In this document: in pieces, positions 24,575 to 31,791 of the stretch | How positions within the stretch are numbered: position 1 is the stretch's first letter | Layout of the letters: each line of letters begins with the position of its first letter | Assembly: GCA_045629945.1 (NCBI GenBank) | Contig: JAZQSE010000041.1 | Span: 62,001 to 126,000 of the forward strand | Origin: UBA1765 sp045629945 | Lineage (GTDB): Bacteria > Fibrobacterota > Fibrobacteria > Fibrobacterales > Fibrobacteraceae | Direction: 5' to 3' | DNA: 64,000 bases | The notes under the pieces: generated by a model | What the model saw: only the letters and a program-made list of their open reading frames with translations | The model's database searches: none | Told to the model about the DNA's origin: nothing | Position numbers and translations under genes: made by a program

Positions 24575-24594
24575 ACATCCTACGTAAAGTTGCA
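24575..24594 (+). repeat. Recombination core, R1 copy
   Basis: It reads exactly ACATCCTACGTAAAGTTGCA, preceded by TTTTTCCTTTT as in L2. Confidence 0.85.
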
Positions 24595-24931
24595 GGATGC
24601 GTATGTGTCTGAAGTTGGAGAGTATTATGGTAACTGGACAACAATTGGTTATTCAATCGGTACAAACAATGCAACCAATAACTTTGGTTTTACTGATGGT
24701 TTAGGAACCACAGAATCTGCTGCATTACCTGATGCAGCAACAGCGGCATGGACTGCTACATCTAAAGTTGCATTAAATGATTGTGGTCTTGGTTCTGCTT
24801 GGATAGTCAATGTAGCTAAAGGAACTACTGGTGGCGCAATTGCATATACAGCTGAATATGCCCCAGCAAGTGATTCAGAAGCAGCTGATTGCAAAGCCTT
24901 AACACCAAACTTTGAAAAAGTAGCTCAATAA
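24578..24931 (+). pseudogene. Silent pilin C-terminal cassette R1
   Basis: The frame gives 117 residues from SYVKLQDAYVSEV through GNWTTIGYSIG, a variable middle, LNDCGLGSAWIVNV and ADCKALTPNFEKVAQ. The open frame continues upstream to 24515, but those residues come from the DUF4143 promoter region and carry no pilin leader. It is on the plus strand, unlike the five left cassettes. Confidence 0.87.
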
Positions 24932-24951
24932 TAAACGTGCTATTTAATTCT

Positions 24952-24981
24952 AGCCTTCTCTTTCAAAGAGGAGGCTTTTTA
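24952..24981. terminator. Terminator of cassette R1
   Basis: AGCCTTCTC pairs with GAGGAGGCT (one G-T pair) around a seven-base loop, then TTTTT. The 180 bases beyond it up to 25162 hold no gene I can support. Confidence 0.7.
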
Positions 24982-25162
24982 GTATAATAACCAAACTCAT
25001 TATACTAGTTTAGATGTAGTTTAAATTGACATCACTAATTATTAAGTACAGAAATCAAAAATTTCAAATAATTCAAGAATTTCTCTTTGGATGTCTCTTT
25101 TCATGTACAAAGAAAACTTTTTACTAAAGAATTTTTTTTCACCGTTTTTTATAAAGATTTAT

Positions 25163-25891
25163 CTAAAAATCATTTTTCAAACTTTCACATAAAGAAAAAA
25201 TCGCTGGTTTTATTCTAAATGACAAACCAGATAATTCTTCTGTATTTAGTAATGGTAAAAGTTCAGAAAATGATTCCTCTGTAATGCTATTTGCGCAATC
25301 GGTTAAGTGATTTATTAAATCATTCATATTTGTTGCTGGGGTTGTGTTACCAAAAGGTTTAGCTTTTTTTAATCGTATTTTTAAAACATCAATTTGAGGT
25401 TTTATCTTAAACAGTGACTCATATTGATAAATATCATAAAGATCTCTCATAAGATTTCGCTCGTTCCATGCCGCAATTTTATGAGCAAAAGAGATACTTG
25501 GATCCATAATACGGATAATCCGTGCTGGTCGTCCATAAGGAGTACTTAATAGAGAAGACGACATTGGAATTGAAGGGCATTCTTTTTCTACAGATACTTC
25601 AACTTGTGCTTCTTGAGTTCCATAGGAAATTAATATTCTCAAAGCTTTCGAATTTAGAGATGTTGTAAAGGTCAGATTATTCACCTTTTCAAGTTCTTTT
25701 TCAATTATTTGTTTGACATCTTTTTTTGAATCAAATGGAATAAAAACGTAATCTACATCATTAGTGAAACGAGGACTATGCAATAAACGAAGAGACATTC
25801 CACCTTTGAGAATTGCCGAATTACCAAAAGAAATGGCAAAAAAATCAATAATCCATGCAAGTAATTCTTCGGTGTTTTTAAATTTTTCCAT
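25163..25891 (-). CDS. AbiEii-like nucleotidyltransferase toxin
   Basis: The 242-residue protein has the AbiEii/AbiGii nucleotidyltransferase core. AILKGGMSLRLLH is the GG/S-type motif, FTNDVDYVFIP gives the catalytic DxD, and ARIIRIMDPSISFAHKIAAWNERNLMRDLYDIYQYE is the later conserved block. AbiEii-type toxins add nucleotides to tRNA or other acceptors and cause growth arrest in phage defence. It overlaps the AbiEi-like gene by 14 bases, the usual order of the pair. It is the cargo of cassette R1 and convergent with it. Confidence 0.85.
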   Translation of the reverse strand: MEKFKNTEELLAWIIDFFAISFGNSAILKGGMSLRLLHSPRFTNDVDYVFIPFDSKKDVKQIIEKELEKVNNLTFTTSLNSKALRILISYGTQEAQVEVSVEKECPSIPMSSSLLSTPYGRPARIIRIMDPSISFAHKIAAWNERNLMRDLYDIYQYESLFKIKPQIDVLKIRLKKAKPFGNTTPATNMNDLINHLTDCANSITEESFSELLPLLNTEELSGLSFRIKPAIFSLCESLKNDF

Positions 25892-26483
25892 TAAAATAAT
25901 TCCTTACAAACATTTGAAATTTCTGATTTTTATAGTTTTTCAAATAAGAAAATATTGTGTCATTTGACATCAATGATGTATTGATATCTTGAAAAATATC
26001 GAAATAAAAAACTTTCCCATGCTGATAAAAATAAAGTGTATCTAGAAACGCTTTTTCCGGCTCCGCCATTTTACAACCATTAGGCAATGTGGAAAATCCA
26101 AAGAATAAATCTTCAGAAATTTTAGAATATGATATATTGATTTTTCCTGTGAATTCGCTAGCTTTTCCTAACACCAAACCAGATATAAGATATGGACTTT
26201 CTGTTCCGATTACACGATGATACGCCAAAGCTGACCCAAAAGAAATATATGCATCCCCACGCACTTTCGAAAATAAAACTTGTGAATCAAAATTCTTTGT
26301 AATGTATATTCCGCGACAAAATCTCGTTAATATCGCAGTTTCTTCAAATTGTTTAATTAATCCCCACAATGTTTGTTGATTTGTAATATTGAATAATGAA
26401 CTCAACTCGGCTAGAGAGAAAACCCCACCCACTTCAGCCGAAAAATTCAACAGCAGTTCAACATTTTTTATTGTTTTTTTCAT
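25878..26483 (-). CDS. AbiEi-like antitoxin/transcriptional regulator
   Basis: The 201-residue product has an N-terminal winged-helix region (VFSLAELSSLFNITNQQTLWGLIKQFEETAILTRFCRGIY) and a C-terminal domain with SPYLISGLVLGK and KAFLDTLYFYQHGK, typical of AbiEi regulators that repress the operon and neutralise AbiEii. ATG 26483 is preferred over the upstream start at 26522, whose extra residues look non-coding. It ends near the R2 core side of the block. Confidence 0.75.
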   Translation of the reverse strand: MKKTIKNVELLLNFSAEVGGVFSLAELSSLFNITNQQTLWGLIKQFEETAILTRFCRGIYITKNFDSQVLFSKVRGDAYISFGSALAYHRVIGTESPYLISGLVLGKASEFTGKINISYSKISEDLFFGFSTLPNGCKMAEPEKAFLDTLYFYQHGKVFYFDIFQDINTSLMSNDTIFSYLKNYKNQKFQMFVRNYFNGKI

Positions 26484-26557
26484 ATTAACCAATAATATAA
26501 GAATGTGTATATTATAAGTCAATATGAAAAAAATATTTTTTTAGCAAATTTTCCCAC

Positions 26558-26577
26558 ACATCCTACGTAAAGTTGCA
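26558..26577 (+). repeat. Recombination core, R2 copy
   Basis: It reads exactly ACATCCTACGTAAAGTTGCA; the upstream flank is TTTTCCCAC. Confidence 0.85.
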
Positions 26578-26956
26578 GGATGCGTATGCGAATGAAAATT
26601 CAAAAGTTGGCTCCTGGAAGATGATTGGGTACATTGCTCCTGGTGAAGTTACCGCTACAAAGGAAGGAGAATACACATCAGCGACTTCTGCTTTCAATTA
26701 TTTTGAATCTTTTACTGAAGGCGGAACTAATGCTGCATGGGGAGCTGATAATATTGGAAAGTTAAATGAATGCGGGGCTGGAACTGCTACTGCCGTTGAT
26801 GACTCACATTGGTCTGTGACTGCTACACCAGCAGGTGAAGATGATGACGCTGCTTCCGTAGGCGAAGTCAAGTATGAAGCAACAGTAGATGGTGATTGCG
26901 AAGCATTGACTCCATCTTTCACAAAAATTGGCAACACATCTGCTGCAGGCACCTAA
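26561..26956 (+). pseudogene. Silent pilin C-terminal cassette R2
   Basis: The frame gives 131 residues, the longest of the set, from SYVKLQDAYANEN through GSWKMIGYIAPG, long variable loops, KLNECG and GDCEALTPSFTKIG plus an eight-residue tail. It has Asn-Glu-Cys where the others have Asn-Asp-Cys. It has no start codon. Its loops are rich in Asp/Glu and would give a more acidic pilus surface. Confidence 0.87.
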
Positions 26957-27004
26957 TATTTAAACTACACAAGAGTTACTCTACAAGGAACTCTTTCTAA
27001 TCAC

Positions 27005-27037
27005 AAAAAAGCTCTTGGTTTTTACCAAGGGCTTTTT
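27005..27037. terminator. Terminator of cassette R2
   Basis: AAAAAAGCTCTTGG and CCAAGGGCTTTTT form the stem. It closely resembles the L2 and L3 terminators. Confidence 0.75.
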
Positions 27038-27067
27038 CGCTTTACATAAAATTGATTATTAAAATTT

Positions 27068-27301
27068 TTAGTAATCGATTTGAATGAGTTTTCCATTATT
27101 TAGCTCTGATTTTAGCAATTCATAATTGTAAGCAGAACTTTCTGAATAAAGACCAGTTGCTGGATTTTGTAATTTTTCAAATGTTGTAGAATTGTATATA
27201 AGCGAAAGTGCTGAATCTAAAGTAACTTCGCGTTCTTGCATTACCCACAAAGCCATATCGCCAACAATACCTTCAATTAAAAAACTTTGCTGTTCTGTCA
27301 T
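27068..27301 (-). CDS. DUF3791-like small protein
   Basis: The 77-residue protein (DMALWVMQEREVTLDSALSLIYNSTTFEKLQNPATGLYSESSAYNYELLKSEL) fits DUF3791, a small helical family. It overlaps the end of the DUF3990-like gene by four bases and is the last gene of this three-gene cargo operon. A toxin-neutralising role is possible but only inferred from context. Confidence 0.6.
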   Translation of the reverse strand: MTEQQSFLIEGIVGDMALWVMQEREVTLDSALSLIYNSTTFEKLQNPATGLYSESSAYNYELLKSELNNGKLIQIDY

Positions 27302-27774
27302 ACTGATTCTCTTTTTTGCAATAAAGCTATGGCCTTCTCTGTTTTAAAAGCATATTGATTATTTAGTTTGCGATATTCTAAACCTTGAACCAAAGCATCA
27401 ATAGAAATGAATCCAGAAGAAAACGTTCTAAACAGCATAGCAATATCATCATTTGCTACTGGCCCTACAATTAAATCGTAATCATCTATTATAGCAGAAG
27501 AATTTCGATTCCTATTTTTCATTACAAATTCTGCCCATTCCTGATTAGCGCTAGAGAAAGTTTTTACCCGCAAATCTGAAGCGAATTTTTCATCAAATTC
27601 AAACGCATTAACTATAGGTGTACCACCAAATCTTTCTGCTACCTTCTCTGCCATTTCCTTTGCTTGCTGCAAAATTGTCGTTAGGTAAAAGGCTTTACCA
27701 AAATCTTTATAAGGCTTACACATTGCCAAATCAATTTTTGATATTTTGGTATTAGAACCATGATAAAGAATCAT
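27298..27774 (-). CDS. DUF3990-like protein, possible ADP-ribosyltransferase-type toxin
   Basis: The 158-residue product starts MILYHGSNTKISKIDLAMC and continues KPYKDFGKAFYLTT, the DUF3990 signature. The YHGS then GxxFYLTT arrangement recalls the first two blocks of ADP-ribosyltransferase folds. ATG 27774 is preferred to the longer frame. It is flanked by DUF3791-like genes on both sides. Enzymatic activity is a family-level guess. Confidence 0.65.
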   Translation of the reverse strand: MILYHGSNTKISKIDLAMCKPYKDFGKAFYLTTILQQAKEMAEKVAERFGGTPIVNAFEFDEKFASDLRVKTFSSANQEWAEFVMKNRNRNSSAIIDDYDLIVGPVANDDIAMLFRTFSSGFISIDALVQGLEYRKLNNQYAFKTEKAIALLQKRESV

Positions 27775-27986
27775 TGAATTTGCCCTCCATTTTTTTGGCA
27801 AATGGCAATCAAATCTTCAATTGTATCTTCAAAAGACAGCAAATGCTCTGCTTGATAATGTATTTGCAAAAAATCTATTCCCTTAAACAAACTCAAATAA
27901 TTGAAGGCTTGCTTAAGTGAAAGAGCCTTTGTTTTTGCAAATTCGCTTATTACTGCGACAATCCAAAAAATTTGCTGTTTATCCAT
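27771..27986 (-). CDS. DUF3791-like small protein, first gene of the operon
   Basis: The 71-residue helical protein (FWIVAVISEFAKTKALSLKQAFNYLSLFKGIDFLQIHYQAEH) resembles DUF3791 and is related in layout to the 77-residue protein downstream. Its stop overlaps the start of the DUF3990-like gene by four bases. The promoter must lie in the 60 bases between it and the orphan half-core. Confidence 0.6.
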   Translation of the reverse strand: MDKQQIFWIVAVISEFAKTKALSLKQAFNYLSLFKGIDFLQIHYQAEHLLSFEDTIEDLIAICQKNGGQIQ

Positions 27987-28047
27987 ATTATGAAATATAT
28001 AAAATTTTCATTACATAACACTATGTTTTGAAAACACCTTTTTCCAT

Positions 28048-28060
28048 ACATCCTACGTAA
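28048..28060 (+). repeat. Orphan half-core at the right end of the array
   Basis: ACATCCTACGTAA matches the left 13 bases of the consensus, then diverges (CGAATG), and no pilin sequence follows. It marks the boundary of the island next to tag, as a remnant or terminal site. Confidence 0.7.
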
Positions 28061-28159
28061 CGAATGTGCTACAAAACCAGCAAAATAAATTGGAGGATTT
28101 GGGTGAAATATCAGGAAATATTATATAAAATTCAGGGTGTAATATTTTTGGGAGATGGT

Positions 28160-28711
28160 ATGGCTAAAAAACGTTGTGTGTGGTGTAATGAAAAAAATGA
28201 AAAGTATGTTTGTTACCACGATAAAGAGTGGGGTGTTTTGAATTTGTCGGATTCGTATTTGTTTGAAATGCTTCTTTTGGAGGCTTTTCAGGCGGGGCTT
28301 TCTTGGGAATGTGTTTTGAATAAGCGGGAGGCTTTTAGAAAAGCGTTTGATAATTTTGATTATGTTAAAATTTCAAAATATTCAAGTGAGCGTTTGGCAA
28401 AAATTCAAAAAACAGATGGGATTATTAAACATCGTGGAAAAATTGAGGCGGCTGTCACAAATGCTGAAGTTTTTTTGTTGTTGATTGAAGAATTTGGATG
28501 TTTTGAAAAGTATTTAAGAAATTTTTGGAATGGGAAAGTGATATACGAAACCGATTTAGCTTATTCGCCACTTTCTGAAAAAATTTCAAAGGATTTGCAA
28601 AAAAGGGGTATGAAGTTTATGGGAAAAACAATTGTATATTCATTTTTACAAGCAATAGGAATTGTTTATTCACATGAAAAGGGCTGTTTTTTGTTTAAAA
28701 ATGGCATTTAG
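28160..28711 (+). CDS. tag: DNA-3-methyladenine glycosylase I (Tag)
   Basis: Tag removes 3-methyladenine from DNA in base excision repair. The 183-residue protein has RCVWCNEKNEKYVCYHDKEWGV (zinc Cys and the conserved YHDxEWG), FEMLLLEAFQAGLSWECVLNKREAFRKAF and the C-terminal MGKTIVYSFLQAIGIVYSHEKGC with the remaining zinc ligands. ATG 28160 is set by GGGAG just upstream. It is the first ordinary chromosomal gene right of the pilin array. Confidence 0.92.
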   Translation: MAKKRCVWCNEKNEKYVCYHDKEWGVLNLSDSYLFEMLLLEAFQAGLSWECVLNKREAFRKAFDNFDYVKISKYSSERLAKIQKTDGIIKHRGKIEAAVTNAEVFLLLIEEFGCFEKYLRNFWNGKVIYETDLAYSPLSEKISKDLQKRGMKFMGKTIVYSFLQAIGIVYSHEKGCFLFKNGI

Positions 28712-28877
28712 TTTGGTTCTGTGTTGTTAATCCTTGTTTTTTTACCTTTTATCTTTCTTATAAGAGTGAAAAAAGATTTTTTTACGATTTTACATTTTTT
28801 TTGTGATTTTTCTTGAAAAAAAACGATATATTCAAGCAGGACATTTTTTTTATTTGTCAAGAATCTGGAGATTTCTA

Positions 28878-29480
28878 ATGGCAGAAGATTTACAATATTT
28901 GATTGATCGTATTCAAAAAGAAGCTGTAGAAAAAGCAGAAGCAGAATCTGCAGCAATTATTGCCGCTGCAAAAGCTAAGGCAGAAGAAATCATTAAAAAT
29001 GCTAACGCAGAAGCGGCTTTGGCTTTAGAAAAAGCCGATAAGGACGCTGCTGTTTATGTCGAACGTAGCACTCGCTCTTTGGAACAAGCTGCTAGAGACG
29101 TTTTGATTTCTGTTGGTAAAAGTTTTGATAAAATGATTTCAGACATCTTGGCATTGCAAGTAGAAAAGGCTTTGTCTGAAGACACGCTTAAGTCAATGCT
29201 TTTGTCTTTGGTTAAAGATTATTCATCAGATATTTCTGTCGTATTCTCTGAAAATGACAAAGTCAAATTACAATCTTTTGTTCTTGGAGAATTCCAAAAA
29301 GCTTTAGGTCAAGGTGTTTCTGTAGATAGCGATAAAGCTATCAAATATGGCTTCCGCGTAAAATTAGATGGCGGTAACATTAGCCATGAATTTACAGCAC
29401 AGGCTATTGCTCAAGCTATGTCGGCTTTAGTTCGTCCGCAAATTGCAGAAATTGTATCTAACGCTGCTCAGGGGAAATAA
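28878..29480 (+). CDS. atpE: V-type ATPase subunit E
   Basis: The 200-residue protein is a peripheral-stalk subunit: a long Ala/Glu/Lys-rich helix (about 10-75, EAVEKAEAESAAIIAAAKAKAEEII) followed by a globular C-terminal domain. ATG 28878 is chosen because TGGAGA lies seven bases upstream and the domain begins MAEDLQYLIDRIQ; the longer frame to 28803 is not supported. It is the first gene of the V-ATPase operon. Confidence 0.85.
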   Translation: MAEDLQYLIDRIQKEAVEKAEAESAAIIAAAKAKAEEIIKNANAEAALALEKADKDAAVYVERSTRSLEQAARDVLISVGKSFDKMISDILALQVEKALSEDTLKSMLLSLVKDYSSDISVVFSENDKVKLQSFVLGEFQKALGQGVSVDSDKAIKYGFRVKLDGGNISHEFTAQAIAQAMSALVRPQIAEIVSNAAQGK

Positions 29481-30016
29481 TGAGCAACGCTCTTTACTTA
29501 TTGGCATCTCTTCCGATGTTGAAGTTAGGCGACCAGCCTCCTTTGAGCATTGAAGAACTTCGCTATCGTTGTACTGGAGTTATGTCAGAGCAAGAGCTTT
29601 CTGCTTTTGACGCTTTAGTTGCAGGCGAAGATCACGAAGATCCTTTCGTGGCTTCTTATTATGCTCATGAAACTCAACTAAAAAATGTAGCTGGGCGGTT
29701 GAGAGCTGCTGCTTGGGGGCCAGATGTTCGTTTTTCTGAACGCTCCTTTGTTGGTTTTGATGTAACATTTGCAAAAATGGTTTCAGATGCTTTTGCTAAA
29801 ACAGATCCATTAGAACGAGAAATGGATTTAGATAAAGCACGTTTTTGGCTTGTTGATGAATTAGCTGGAACTTGCGAAGATTCCATTGCCGCAGTTTATG
29901 CTTTTACTGTGAAATTGATGATTTGCTGTCGTTGGAACCGCCTTTCAGAAGAGGCTGGTAATGCGACAGTTTTACAAGTAATTAATGATAACGACCCTGC
30001 TTTTAGGCAGGAATGA
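29480..30016 (+). CDS. DUF2764-like V-ATPase operon protein, probable subunit C stand-in
   Basis: The 178-residue protein (ALYLLASLPMLKLGDQPPLSIEELRYRC at the N-terminus) fits DUF2764, a family found between E and A in V-ATPase operons of Chlamydia, spirochetes and related bacteria. It is thought to take the place of subunit C. The start overlaps the E stop by one base. No canonical C, F or G gene is seen here. Confidence 0.75.
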   Translation: MSNALYLLASLPMLKLGDQPPLSIEELRYRCTGVMSEQELSAFDALVAGEDHEDPFVASYYAHETQLKNVAGRLRAAAWGPDVRFSERSFVGFDVTFAKMVSDAFAKTDPLEREMDLDKARFWLVDELAGTCEDSIAAVYAFTVKLMICCRWNRLSEEAGNATVLQVINDNDPAFRQE

Positions 30017-30033
30017 CCGGAGGTCCATTTTCA

Positions 30034-31791
30034 ATGGCTAGTATCGGAAAAATAATCGGTGTGAACGGAAACTTGATTCGAGTCAAGTTTGATAGTGCCG
30101 TGTCCCAGAATGAAGTGGCTTATGCCAAGTTCGTGTCTAAAAATAGCGACGGCAAGGACGAAGTAGTTCCTTTGAAAAGTGAAGTGATTCGAATCCGCGG
30201 TGATTATGCGGAACTTCAGGTTTTTGAAGATACTACAGGTCTTAAAGCTGGTGACGAAGTCGAATTCACTGGAGATCTTCTTTCTGTTGAATTAGGCCCA
30301 GGTCTTTTAACTCAGGTTTTTGATGGTTTGCAGAACCCGCTTCCAGAACTTGCTGAAGAATGTGGGTTCTTCTTGCAACGTGGTAAGTATTTGAAGGCTT
30401 TACCTCGCGATAAAAAGTGGGCATTTACTCCAGTGGCTAAACCAGGTGATGTTTTAGAAGCTGGTGATACACTCGGAACTGTTCCTGAAGGTGTTTTCAC
30501 CCACCGTATTATGGTGCCTTTCAAAACTCTTGGCAAAGTAACTGTAGAATCAGTTGCAGCTGCTGGCGAATATGTTGTAGAAGATGTTATTGCCGTTGTT
30601 AAAAATGAACATGGCGAAAAACTTGAAATTTCTATGGTTCAAACATGGCCAGTTAAAATGCCAATTAAAGCATTTGAAGAACGTTTACGCCCAACAAAAC
30701 CATTGACCATGCAGCAACGCATTGTGGATACTTTCTTCCCTGTGATGCAGGGCGGTACTTTCTGTACTCCTGGTCCTTTTGGTGCTGGTAAAACGGTGCT
30801 TCAACAGCTTATGAGCCGTTATGCTGATGTTGATATTGTGATTCTTGCGGCTTGTGGTGAACGTGCTGGTGAAGTGGTTGAAACTTTGCGTGAATTCCCT
30901 GAACTTATTGACCCACGTACAGGTCGTTCTTTGATGGAACGTACGCTTATTATTTGTAACACAAGTTCTATGCCTGTGGCTGCTCGTGAAGCTTCTGTTT
31001 ATACAGGTGTAACTCTTGCTGAATATTATCGTCAAATGGGCTTGAATGTGCTTCTTTTGGCTGACTCTACTTCTCGTTGGGCTCAGGCTCTCCGTGAAAT
31101 GAGTGGTCGTTTGGAAGAAATTCCTGGTGAAGAAGCTTTCCCTGCTTACCTTGAATCCGTGATTGCAGCATTCTATGAACGCGGTGGTGTAGTTCGTTTA
31201 AAAGATGGCTCTACTGGCTCTGTCACAATCGGTGGTTCTGTTTCTCCAGCAGGTGGTAACTTTGAAGAACCTGTTACCCAAGCTACTTTGAAAGTGGTTG
31301 GTGCATTCTTAGGCTTAAGCCGTGAACGTTCTGACCAACGTCGATTCCCGGCTATTCACCCATTGGATTCTTGGTCTAAATACGAAGGTATTATTGAATC
31401 TGCAAAGGTTGCTGATGCAAGACATATTCTTGCTGCAGGTGTAGATGTTAATAACATGATGAAGGTGGTTGGTGAAGAAGGTACTTCTATTGAAGACTTT
31501 ATCACATACCTTAAGTCTGAATATTTAGATGCGGTTTATCTCCAACAAGATGCTTATCATGATATTGATGCGGCTTGCACAGGGGATAGACAGAAATATG
31601 TCTTTGATAAAGTTTATTCCATTTTAAAAACTCCAATGTCTTTTGATGAAAAAGATGTCGCTCGTACATTCTTCCTTAAGTTGACTCAGGTCACTAAAGA
31701 CTGGAACCGAGTAGCTATGGATTCTCAAGAATTTAAGGAAATTGAAGCAAATATTACAGCTTCCGTAAAGGAGGTGGCTACAAATGCATAA
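30034..31791 (+). CDS. atpA: V-type ATPase catalytic subunit A
   Basis: The 585-residue catalytic subunit has Walker A GPFGAGKT at residues 247-254, the extra non-homologous region typical of A subunits before it, and catalytic GERAGEVVETLREFPEL and LLADSTSRWAQALREMSGRLEEIPGEE blocks. ATG 30034 (MASIGKIIGVNG) with GGAGG upstream is preferred to ATG 30013. It overlaps subunit B by eight bases. Confidence 0.95.
   Translation: MASIGKIIGVNGNLIRVKFDSAVSQNEVAYAKFVSKNSDGKDEVVPLKSEVIRIRGDYAELQVFEDTTGLKAGDEVEFTGDLLSVELGPGLLTQVFDGLQNPLPELAEECGFFLQRGKYLKALPRDKKWAFTPVAKPGDVLEAGDTLGTVPEGVFTHRIMVPFKTLGKVTVESVAAAGEYVVEDVIAVVKNEHGEKLEISMVQTWPVKMPIKAFEERLRPTKPLTMQQRIVDTFFPVMQGGTFCTPGPFGAGKTVLQQLMSRYADVDIVILAACGERAGEVVETLREFPELIDPRTGRSLMERTLIICNTSSMPVAAREASVYTGVTLAEYYRQMGLNVLLLADSTSRWAQALREMSGRLEEIPGEEAFPAYLESVIAAFYERGGVVRLKDGSTGSVTIGGSVSPAGGNFEEPVTQATLKVVGAFLGLSRERSDQRRFPAIHPLDSWSKYEGIIESAKVADARHILAAGVDVNNMMKVVGEEGTSIEDFITYLKSEYLDAVYLQQDAYHDIDAACTGDRQKYVFDKVYSILKTPMSFDEKDVARTFFLKLTQVTKDWNRVAMDSQEFKEIEANITASVKEVATNA

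Noticed and set aside
24515..24577. Apparent Met start upstream of cassette R1
   Set aside because: The extra residues come from the palindrome and promoter region of the divergent ATPase gene and include no pilin N-terminus.
16661..28060. Prophage or integrative element
   Set aside because: There are no structural, lysis, replication or mobilisation genes and no transposase; a single recombinase with repeated pilin pieces fits a shuffling array better.
16661..28060. Diversity-generating retroelement
   Set aside because: No reverse transcriptase is present, and the variable regions differ by segments and indels rather than by adenine-specific substitutions in one template repeat.
16661..28060. 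Classical integron
   Set aside because: The recombinase lacks an obvious IntI-type insert, the repeated sites are short and in coding sequence rather than long folded attC sites, and cassettes face both ways around the head.
16983..28060. CRISPR array
   Set aside because: Repeats are spaced by 0.9 to 2 kb and are followed by coding pilin pieces; no cas genes are present.
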